Assembly: GCA_036745245.1 (NCBI GenBank) | Contig: DAIOGN010000178.1 | Location: 1 to 5,284 of the forward strand | Source of the DNA: DAIOGN01 sp036745245 | GTDB taxonomy: Bacteria > Zixibacteria > MSB-5A5 > JAUVRN01 | Direction: 5' to 3' | DNA: 5,284 nt | In this document: positions 1 through 5,169 of the stretch, piece by piece | How the letters are laid out: every line of letters starts with the position of its first letter | How positions within the stretch are numbered: the stretch's first letter is position 1 | Program-made: the position numbers and the translations under genes | Notes under the pieces: model-generated | The model's input: the letters and a program-made list of their open reading frames with translations, nothing else | Told to the model about the DNA's origin: nothing | Database searches by the model: none

Positions 1-1250
1 CAGCCGAAGTCGCGCATGTTCTCGTCCTTGAGATACATCCGGTGCAGCACCCAGCCGCCGCCCATGGGGTCTTCCAGGTGTTTGATGATAAAAAACGGGA
101 AGGAAAAGGCGAAGCCCCCCTGGCCGTCGTAGCGGTAGGCGATGGAGAGCGACTTGGCGAAGCTCTCATCCTTGAACCAGCCGCCCAGCTTCCCCAGTTC
201 CGCGTCGGGATGCTCGTAGGGCCAGTTGGAGTCGCCCTTCGACTCGATGTAGTGCGCAAGCACATGATCCTCTCCGGCGGCTTCCTTGGGAGGAAGCGGC
301 CGCAACACATAGATGGCGTTGTCACGCGCGTAGACGCTGTCGGTCACGAAGTGTCCCTTCACGTAGCTGTCGTCCGGCAGGGGCGGGAACACGCGATCTT
401 CTTCCCGACGCGTCTTGTTCATCCATGATTGAAACCCGCCGGTGAACAGGGCGCCGCCGCGGATGATGTCACGCACGCCCCAGGCGTCGTTCACCCGCTG
501 GTTCACGTCGAAGCCGGGCGTGTACATGCCGTCTAAGTTCTTGTCGGGGCAGTTGGCGTGCTTGCCCTCCTCCACCAGCACCCCGATGGGGAACTTGGTG
601 AATTCATCCACCGTGAGATGGTTGTCGTACCACTGAAGCCCGTGGGCGCGCCCGATCACCTTGAAGACGGCGATGACGTAGCGGCATGTTTCGCAGGGCT
701 CAGTCACCCAGTCGTTCCATCGCAGCACGAGAACTTTGATGTCCACCACTTCCAGATCGTGCTGGTGCCCGCCGAGTCCCACTTCGCTGGGATAGTAGAG
801 GCAATACCGCAAGTCCACGGCGTTGACCTTGCTCAGGTCGATCTTGATCTCCGGTTTGGCGAGGTGTCGGTCGGTCGTCGCCGGCCCGACGGCGTCTGTA
901 CGCACGGCCACGTCGTTGACACGATAGTACAGCACGGAAGCCCCCGGGTCTTGCTCGAAGGCCATGTGCTGTGTCAGGCGGATGTCCTTTCCGCGGCTTC
1001 GCCCGAGGAGCGGTTCGTCCGGCGAAAACCAGAGGATGGGAGCGCAGTAGGAAGCCAGCCGCTCCATGGTCATCACGGAATCACTCCCCGTCCAGACGAC
1101 ACCGGGCACGCCGGCCAGATCGCAGCACTCACGTTGCCGCTTCTGAATCGGCTTCTTCCCCCAGGCCGGCTCCCCGGCCAGGCCACCCAGGATCAGCGCG
1201 CACAGAGCCCAGCAGGCTGAGCGTGAAATGAGGAAGTTGAATCCTGTCAA
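1..1250 (-). CDS. Large exported protein of unknown function, Vps62/NLP-like histidine-acid motifs, 3' end outside window
   Basis: I do not recognise a named gene. The frame is open for 416 codons from TTG at 1250-1248 to the left edge with no stop, so the C-terminus is missing. There is no in-frame ATG until about residue 60. The TTG is supported by GAAGGAG seven bases upstream. The N-terminus is a Sec signal peptide: a hydrophobic stretch at about residues 12-25 (ACWALCALILGGLAG), with likely cleavage near residue 31. The mature part has Cys 42, 43, 69, 150, 186, 189 and 234, which suggests disulfides outside the cytoplasm. Motifs in order are APILWFSPDE (70-79), RYCLYYP (148-154), GHQHDLEVV (161-169), GKHANCPD (229-236) and DKNLDG (236-241). 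APxxxF..DE, then YP, GHxHDxE and GKHA, resembles the layout of Vps62/DUF946-type proteins. The heptapeptide also recalls GHRHDWE of NPP1/NLP proteins. This kinship is inference. The gene starts 40 bp after pntAA and is probably co-transcribed with it. Confidence 0.8.
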   Translation of the reverse strand, partial: MTGFNFLISRSACWALCALILGGLAGEPAWGKKPIQKRQRECCDLAGVPGVVWTGSDSVMTMERLASYCAPILWFSPDEPLLGRSRGKDIRLTQHMAFEQDPGASVLYYRVNDVAVRTDAVGPATTDRHLAKPEIKIDLSKVNAVDLRYCLYYPSEVGLGGHQHDLEVVDIKVLVLRWNDWVTEPCETCRYVIAVFKVIGRAHGLQWYDNHLTVDEFTKFPIGVLVEEGKHANCPDKNLDGMYTPGFDVNQRVNDAWGVRDIIRGGALFTGGFQSWMNKTRREEDRVFPPLPDDSYVKGHFVTDSVYARDNAIYVLRPLPPKEAAGEDHVLAHYIESKGDSNWPYEHPDAELGKLGGWFKDESFAKSLSIAYRYDGQGGFAFSFPFFIIKHLEDPMGGGWVLHRMYLKDENMRDFG

Positions 1251-1257
1251 AGGCGCA

Positions 1258-1264
1258 CTCCTTC
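1258..1264 (-). promoter_or_regulatory. Ribosome binding site that decides a TTG start
   Basis: GAAGGAG on the minus strand lies seven bases before TTG at 1250-1248. The frame has no ATG near the signal peptide, so this site fixes the start of the exported protein at a non-ATG codon. Confidence 0.7.
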
Positions 1265-1290
1265 GGTGAGGAGGCTCCCGCCAGCCCGGT

Positions 1291-2463
1291 TCACGCGGCC
1301 GACAGAAGTTCCTTCACGCGCTCGTTGACTACGGCACCGTCGCGCGTGACCAGGGTGTCTCGAGTGATCTCGTCCTGCAGGTCCAGCTGGATCGCCCCGG
1401 CCTTCACCAGGTGCTGCAGGAACGTCTGCATGTTCTTCGAGTACATCTGGCTGGCGTGGTAGGGCACGGTGGCCGGGAGATTCTCCGGACCGAGGATGGT
1501 GACGCCGAATTCAACCACCTCTCCGCCGGGCTTCGTCAGCTCGCAGTTGCCGCCGCGCTCGGCGGCGAGATCCACGATGAGCGAGCCGGGGGCCATGGCT
1601 TTCACCATCTCGCGCGTCACCAGAATCGGCGCCTTCTTGCCGGGCACGGCCGCCGTGGTGATGATCACGTCGTGCTGCGCGCACACCTGCGCCATGAGTT
1701 CACGCTGTCGCTTGTAGAACTCCTCCCCCATCGACTTGGCATAGCCGCCCTGCGCCTCCGAGGCGCCGGTGTCGAGATCGAGTTCCACGAACTTGGCGCC
1801 GAGGCTCTGCACCTGGTCTTTCACGGCGGGCCGAATGTCGTAGGCGCTGGTGACGGCGCCCAGGCGCTTCGAGGTGGCAATGGCCTGAAGTCCCGCCACG
1901 CCCACGCCGATGATCAACACGCGCGCCGGCGCCACGGTGCCCGCCGCCGTCATGAGCATCGGGAACATACGTCCGAGACGGGTGGCGGCAATCAGCACGG
2001 CCTTGTACCCTGCCACGGTGGCCATGGACGAGAGCACGTCCATGCTCTGTGCCCGCGTGATGCGCGGCAACAACTCGAGCGAAAACGAAGTGACGCCCGA
2101 TCGGGCCAGGGTGTCGGCGCTTTTGGGCGTGGTGAGCGGATCGAGCAGCCCGATCACGGTCTGCCCTTTCTTCATGAGGGCGACGTCGGCGGCGCCTTCC
2201 GTGACATTGGATCCCAGTCCGCGCACGTAGGCCACAATGTCGGAACGGCCAAACAGTGCCGCCCGGTCGGCCACTTCGCCACCACGATCGGTGTAGTTCT
2301 TGTCGGGAATGCCGGCGCGAACGCCGGCTCCCGACTCGACCAACACTTTGATCCCGGCCTTTCCGAGAGGCACCAGTGCTTCCGGCACCAGTGCCACGCG
2401 CGTCTCGCCGGGAAACGTTTCCCGCGGAACGCCTACAGTGATCGTGGGAGGTTCATTCGCCAT
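1291..2463 (-). CDS. pntAA: Proton-translocating NAD(P)+ transhydrogenase subunit alpha part 1 (NAD(H)-binding domain I)
   Basis: This is the soluble cytoplasmic subunit that passes a hydride between NAD(H) and NADP(H), coupled to proton movement through the membrane subunits. The 390-residue protein is close to three-subunit-type PntAA (Rhodospirillum rubrum, 384) and lacks the transmembrane tail of E. coli PntA (510). The N-terminus has the family motif GVPRETFPGETRVALVP (11-27). TRAQSMDVLSS (136-146) carries the active-site loop Arg, Gln139 and Asp142 of domain I. The Rossmann motif GVGVAG is at 186-191, followed by YDIRPAVKDQVQSLGA (208-223), whose acidic residue binds the NAD ribose. AAVPGKKAP (271-279) and DLAAERGGN (298-306) close the fold. 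These motifs separate it from alanine dehydrogenase. The ATG lies 10 bases after the stop of the upstream barrel gene, with no visible Shine-Dalgarno sequence, so translational coupling is likely. No pntAB or pntB is adjacent in the window. Confidence 0.95.
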   Translation of the reverse strand: MANEPPTITVGVPRETFPGETRVALVPEALVPLGKAGIKVLVESGAGVRAGIPDKNYTDRGGEVADRAALFGRSDIVAYVRGLGSNVTEGAADVALMKKGQTVIGLLDPLTTPKSADTLARSGVTSFSLELLPRITRAQSMDVLSSMATVAGYKAVLIAATRLGRMFPMLMTAAGTVAPARVLIIGVGVAGLQAIATSKRLGAVTSAYDIRPAVKDQVQSLGAKFVELDLDTGASEAQGGYAKSMGEEFYKRQRELMAQVCAQHDVIITTAAVPGKKAPILVTREMVKAMAPGSLIVDLAAERGGNCELTKPGGEVVEFGVTILGPENLPATVPYHASQMYSKNMQTFLQHLVKAGAIQLDLQDEITRDTLVTRDGAVVNERVKELLSAA

Positions 2464-2473
2464 GCAGGCAACG

Positions 2474-3055
2474 TCACATGGTCACGATGCCGATGCGGAT
2501 GTCCCACCACTGGTACTCGTAGCCGTCGGCTTCGGAGGTGTAGTGATAGCGCCCGTTCACGAAGCCCTTGGCGCGCCAGCCGAACGGAATGATCAGCCCG
2601 ACCTCGGGAGCCAGGCCGAAGTGCCACGTATCCGAGGTCACCGCAAACAGTCCGATCTCCGTGCGTCGCTCCACGGCATACGCACCGATTCCGGCGCCCA
2701 CGAACAGCATGGTTCCTTCGTCGTCGCCGAAATACTTGTGACCGGTGAGCAGAAGCGGGAAGGCGTTGATGTAACGAAACTGGGTGCCGCTGATGGCGCC
2801 GCCCGGAATCGTCACAGCCTCTGTGGTTTTTTCATCGAGCACGGTCCAGTTGAACGACAGGCCCACCGACGTCTTTGGCGAGACGAACTTGCGTCCTTCG
2901 AGTCCGAAGTTACGCCAGCTCTCCTCGCTGATGTAGTCTGCGGTTTCGCCGCCTGCCATGGACAATCCCCACGTGGCGCCCCAGAACCAATCCTGAGCCG
3001 ACACCGGGGCCGCCAGGCACAGTGTCATGCCGACAGCCGCTATGATCTTTCTCAT
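2474..3055 (-). CDS. Small outer-membrane beta-barrel protein
   Basis: The protein has 193 residues, with a Sec signal peptide (MRKIIAAVGMTLCLAAPVSA) that should be cleaved before Gln21. The mature part shows alternating polar and hydrophobic strands rich in aromatic residues and glycine: DWFWGATWGLSM (22-33), TSVGLSFNWTVL (62-73), TMLFVGAGIGAYAV (115-128), TWHFGLAPEVGLIIPFG (143-159), RAKGFVNGRYHY (161-172) and WWDIRIGIV (183-191). This is the pattern of OmpX/OmpA-N-like 8-stranded barrels (outer-membrane beta-barrel domain, PF13505-like). The function is unknown; adhesion, a structural role or small-molecule permeation are all open. I chose ATG at 3055 over ATG at 3067 because GGAG lies six bases before the former, while nothing like a ribosome binding site precedes the latter. 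The chain ends in Met rather than the Phe usual at the end of barrel proteins. It follows the DUF4136-like lipoprotein gene by 34 bases. Confidence 0.85.
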   Translation of the reverse strand: MRKIIAAVGMTLCLAAPVSAQDWFWGATWGLSMAGGETADYISEESWRNFGLEGRKFVSPKTSVGLSFNWTVLDEKTTEAVTIPGGAISGTQFRYINAFPLLLTGHKYFGDDEGTMLFVGAGIGAYAVERRTEIGLFAVTSDTWHFGLAPEVGLIIPFGWRAKGFVNGRYHYTSEADGYEYQWWDIRIGIVTM

Positions 3056-3061
3056 CTTGAT

Positions 3062-3065
3062 CTCC
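3062..3065 (-). promoter_or_regulatory. Ribosome binding site deciding the start of the beta-barrel gene
   Basis: GGAG on the minus strand sits six bases before ATG at 3055. It lies inside the four extra codons that a start at 3067 would add (MEIK), so the shorter form is preferred. Confidence 0.55.
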
Positions 3066-3089
3066 ATCGTCCGGTACGGGGGGTTGGGT

Positions 3090-3746
3090 TCACTGGGGTT
3101 TCAGATACGGCGATTGCACGAAGGCCTGGCGAATGCCCGCCTCAAGGCGCTGCTGCGTCAGGCTGGCGGTTGTGCCGAGGAGGCCGTTGAGCAGCGCGTT
3201 CCAGGGGCGGTCGATGCGCATGCCCACCGAATCCACTGTGTTCTGGTCGTACATATCGATGAACAGCGTACCCGTTTCATACGAATCCACGTCGTACACC
3301 GGCGGGTAGTACCACCCGTAGCCGTACCAGCAGCACCCCCAGTAGGGGTACCATACGTCGACCGTCCAGTTCTGAATGCCCAGCGCGGTCAACGTGACCA
3401 TGTAGTCGGAGGAGTCGGGGGCCGTGTGTTCGACATACCCGTACGCCAGAAGTGCATTTCGCGTTTCCGTGATGATCAGATTGTCGAAGGCACGGCTGAG
3501 CGTGACATTGTTGCCGGGATCCACGGTGTCGATCATGTGAACGACCGTATCCTGCAGATAAAAACTGGCCGGCTCCACCCACACGTGCGTGGAATCGAAC
3601 TGGGTGAACACGATGTCCAGCTCGGTGACGCTGTTGATTTCGCCCGGATAACAGCCCAGGGCCGCGATCACGCACGCGACCCCCAGCCCCACCACGGCGA
3701 CCCACATGAGGGACTTCGAAAGAAGCCCAGCCCGTCTTTGGTTCAT
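3090..3746 (-). CDS. DUF4136-like lipoprotein with a Tyr/Trp/Gly-rich patch
   Basis: The protein has 218 residues and an N-terminal lipoprotein signal. Basic residues (MNQRR) are followed by a hydrophobic core and the lipobox AALGC, with Cys32 as the likely lipidated residue. The body fits the DUF4136 (PF13590) layout: an N-terminal stretch with ELDIVFTQFDSTHVWV (42-57), a helix with a NLIITETRNALLAYGY segment (89-104), then DYMVTLTA (114-121), the aromatic patch, and YETGTLFIDMYD (156-167), which matches the family's GTL-x-I-D-hydrophobic-D strand. The family assignment rests on these motifs, and its molecular function is unknown. Residues 129-149 (VDVWYPYWGCCWYGYGWYYPP and flanks) are extremely rich in Tyr, Trp and Gly, with two adjacent Cys. 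ATG at 3746 is preceded by AAGGAA. The gene is 44 bases after the helical exported protein and 34 bases before the barrel gene. Its product probably sits in the outer membrane, facing the periplasm. Confidence 0.85.
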   Translation of the reverse strand: MNQRRAGLLSKSLMWVAVVGLGVACVIAALGCYPGEINSVTELDIVFTQFDSTHVWVEPASFYLQDTVVHMIDTVDPGNNVTLSRAFDNLIITETRNALLAYGYVEHTAPDSSDYMVTLTALGIQNWTVDVWYPYWGCCWYGYGWYYPPVYDVDSYETGTLFIDMYDQNTVDSVGMRIDRPWNALLNGLLGTTASLTQQRLEAGIRQAFVQSPYLKPQ

Positions 3747-3790
3747 CGTTCTTTCCTTACTCGGGGATACCGGATGAATGGCCCGACAGC

Positions 3791-4288
3791 CTACTTTTTG
3801 GTGCTGTCAGGAGCCGCTGCACTACTCACAGCTTCTATCAGCGGTAATTCAGACATGATCTGCAGATCCACCAGCCCGGTGACGAACCGCTCCGCCTGGA
3901 AGAACCGTGCCACGGTGGTCGCGGGTACGACCTTGCCGAACTCCTTGGCATACTTCTGCCAGATCTTAGACCGCTCGTCCAGCGCGCTGAAGGTGCCCGC
4001 CGTGAGCTCGTGGGCCTTCTCGTTGGTCATGGTGGTATAGTTTGCTGCGTAGTCCTTGATGAGGGCCACGCGCTTGTCACCTATCGCGGAGAGTTCTTCT
4101 TCGTACTTGCGGTACACGGGCCAGAACGCCGTGGACTCGGAGTCCGACAGGACCAGCACTTCGGTGAAGATCTGTACGCGTGCCGCCCTGAGGTCGGACC
4201 GTAGAAGTTCGAGGTATTGTTCGTACTGGGCCGACGCCGCCTGCGGCAGGGCCATGGCCAGAAGTACCGCACATACTAAACGCTTCAT
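3791..4288 (-). CDS. Conserved exported alpha-helical protein with FWPVYRKYE motif
   Basis: The protein has 165 residues. The signal peptide MKRLVCAVLLAMALPQAASA should be cleaved before Gln21, giving a mature protein of about 145 residues. That part is almost wholly helical and highly charged. It has YEQYLELLRSDLRAARVQ (22-39), then LSDSESTAFWPVYRKYEEEL (47-66), ALIKDYAANYTTMTNEKAHEL (75-95) and ARFFQAERFVTGLVDLQIMS (127-146). From memory, uncharacterised exported proteins with an FWPVYxxYE core are common in Gram-negative environmental bacteria. The helical-hairpin look, with an L-S-D-x-E motif before the core, recalls Spy/CpxP-type periplasmic proteins, but I see no LTxxQ motif, so no chaperone role can be claimed. 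ATG at 4288 has AAGGGAG seven bases upstream. It is followed at 44 bases by the DUF4136-like lipoprotein gene. Confidence 0.85.
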   Translation of the reverse strand: MKRLVCAVLLAMALPQAASAQYEQYLELLRSDLRAARVQIFTEVLVLSDSESTAFWPVYRKYEEELSAIGDKRVALIKDYAANYTTMTNEKAHELTAGTFSALDERSKIWQKYAKEFGKVVPATTVARFFQAERFVTGLVDLQIMSELPLIEAVSSAAAPDSTKK

Positions 4289-4320
4289 AATTCAGCTCCC
4301 TTGGATCATGTATCCGTCCT

Positions 4321-4342
4321 GGATGCCGCACCGTGCGTATCC
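4321..4342. repeat. Imperfect inverted repeat in the gap between the DUF2238 gene and the helical exported protein gene
   Basis: Minus strand: GGAT-A-CGCAC-G-GTGCG-GC-ATCC. The inner arms CGCAC and GTGCG are perfect around a single G, and the outer GGAT and ATCC pair across a small asymmetric bulge. The short centre suits a DNA operator better than an RNA hairpin. A second GGATAC...ATCC unit lies at 4303-4315, just before the ribosome binding site of the next gene. No good -35/-10 pair was found in the 95-bp gap (4289-4383), and no U-tract, so this is neither an obvious promoter nor an obvious terminator. Confidence 0.35.
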
Positions 4343-4383
4343 AAGCAAGGTAATCTCCTGGAGCGGAAGCGTTTGGTCAAAGC

Positions 4384-5118
4384 CTATTCGGACGCGCCGC
4401 CCGGGCCCTTCCGGCCCTCATTGTACTCGCGCAGTTTGTGCTCGCCCAGGGGCGTACGGATTTTCACGCGCAGGCTGGAGAGGAATTCGTCGGCAAAGTC
4501 CCGCTGGCAGCGAACGTTGATTCCGGCCACCACGAGCATGCCCAGGCAGGCGCCGAGAGTGGCCAGTCCCATGTCCTTGTGAGCGTCCCACACGTCGCCC
4601 TGCGTGCCGAGATACGCCATGCCCAGTTCGCCACCCACCACGAGACTGGCACCCCATTCGATCAGCTCATACAGCATGGACACAGCCATGACCAGCTCCA
4701 CAGGCAGGTAATAGCTCCAGGCGCCGCGCGTGCCCGCGACTCGCATAAACAGCTCTCGCATGGGATAGGCGAACAGAAAACCGAACAGATAGTGCACCAG
4801 CCGATCGAAGTGGTTGCGTTCAAAACCAAACATGTCTTGAACGGACACGCCCACGGCCCCGAACCACTTCTCATAGGGGACGTCCGCGTACGTGTAGTGT
4901 GCGCCGACGGTGTGAAAACACAGAAACGCGAAGAGCGCCGTGTACGAAACATTGGAGAGCGGAAATACTTTGCGGGTGAAAAACAGGAGTGCCACAAAGG
5001 CCACGGTGAGAATGTTCTCCAGCACCCAGTCGCTGAAGTGCCAGGGCTTGTAGGCCCAAAAGAGCCACCAGCCCGCGAAGAGCATCAGCAACTGTGTGGG
5101 ATACGAAATCCGAGTCAT
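4384..5118 (-). CDS. DUF2238 / YjdF-family polytopic inner-membrane protein
   Basis: The protein has 244 residues from ATG at 5118 and matches the DUF2238 family (PF09997; E. coli inner-membrane protein YjdF), whose function is unknown. Hallmark motifs, numbered from this ATG, are PLSNVSYTALFAFL (53-66), HTVGAHYTYADVPYEKWF (69-86), RNHFDRLVHYLFGFL (101-115), YPMREL (118-123), YELIEW (150-155) and YLGTQGDVWDAHKDM (169-183). About six hydrophobic segments are visible: roughly 9-23, 34-48, 58-73, 106-119, 138-155 and 185-200. The conserved His, Asp, Glu and Arg beside membrane segments could bind metal or form an active site, but that is inference. A charged, probably cytoplasmic tail of about 40 residues follows. 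The frame stays open upstream to the right edge, with a TTG at 5208. ATG at 5118 is preferred because GGAGG precedes it and the extra N-terminal residues are proline- and arginine-rich and unlike the family. It is the first gene of the visible cluster. Confidence 0.9.
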   Translation of the reverse strand: MTRISYPTQLLMLFAGWWLFWAYKPWHFSDWVLENILTVAFVALLFFTRKVFPLSNVSYTALFAFLCFHTVGAHYTYADVPYEKWFGAVGVSVQDMFGFERNHFDRLVHYLFGFLFAYPMRELFMRVAGTRGAWSYYLPVELVMAVSMLYELIEWGASLVVGGELGMAYLGTQGDVWDAHKDMGLATLGACLGMLVVAGINVRCQRDFADEFLSSLRVKIRTPLGEHKLREYNEGRKGPGGASE

Positions 5119-5122
5119 GCGG

Positions 5123-5127
5123 CCTCC
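5123..5127 (-). promoter_or_regulatory. Ribosome binding site deciding the start of the DUF2238 gene
   Basis: GGAGG on the minus strand lies four bases before ATG at 5118. The spacing is slightly short but the core is perfect. No such site precedes the alternative TTG at 5208. Confidence 0.6.
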
Positions 5128-5145
5128 GTGAGGGTGAGGTTTCGA

Positions 5146-5169
5146 ATCCGCCCGCAAGCGGGGGCGGAT
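5146..5169 (-). other. Strong hairpin in the 5' leader of the DUF2238 gene
   Basis: On the minus strand ATCCGCCC pairs perfectly with GGGCGGAT around an 8-base loop. An alternative fold is ATCCG with CGGAT plus CCCGC with GCGGG, with a CC bulge. The structure ends 27 bases before ATG at 5118. There is no T-run on either strand, so it is not a standard intrinsic terminator. It may stabilise the mRNA or affect translation of the first cluster gene. Confidence 0.5.

Noticed and set aside
558..1220. 220-codon open frame on the plus strand
   Set aside because: It mirrors the exported protein on the minus strand, which has a signal peptide, ribosome binding site and coherent motifs. The plus-strand translation has none.
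1251..1290. Terminator between pntAA and the exported protein gene
   Set aside because: There is no hairpin with a T-run, only GC-rich sequence and the ribosome binding site of the next gene.
1291..2463. Alanine dehydrogenase instead of PntAA
   Set aside because: The two families share a fold, but RETFPGETRVALVP, TRAQSMDVLSS, RPAVKDQVQSLGA and the AAVPGKKAP segment are those of transhydrogenase.
1411..2592. 393-codon open frame on the plus strand opposite pntAA
   Set aside because: It is antisense to a clear pntAA. The translation is rich in His, Arg and Gly with no domain, as expected for the complement of a GC-rich gene.
3027..4040. 337-codon open frame on the plus strand
   Set aside because: It is antisense to two genes with signal peptides, and the translation is His/Arg/Val-rich with no recognisable fold.
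5146..5169. Leader hairpin as a yjdF-motif riboswitch
   Set aside because: That riboswitch is linked to a different Firmicutes protein also called YjdF. The simple stem here lacks its multi-stem architecture.
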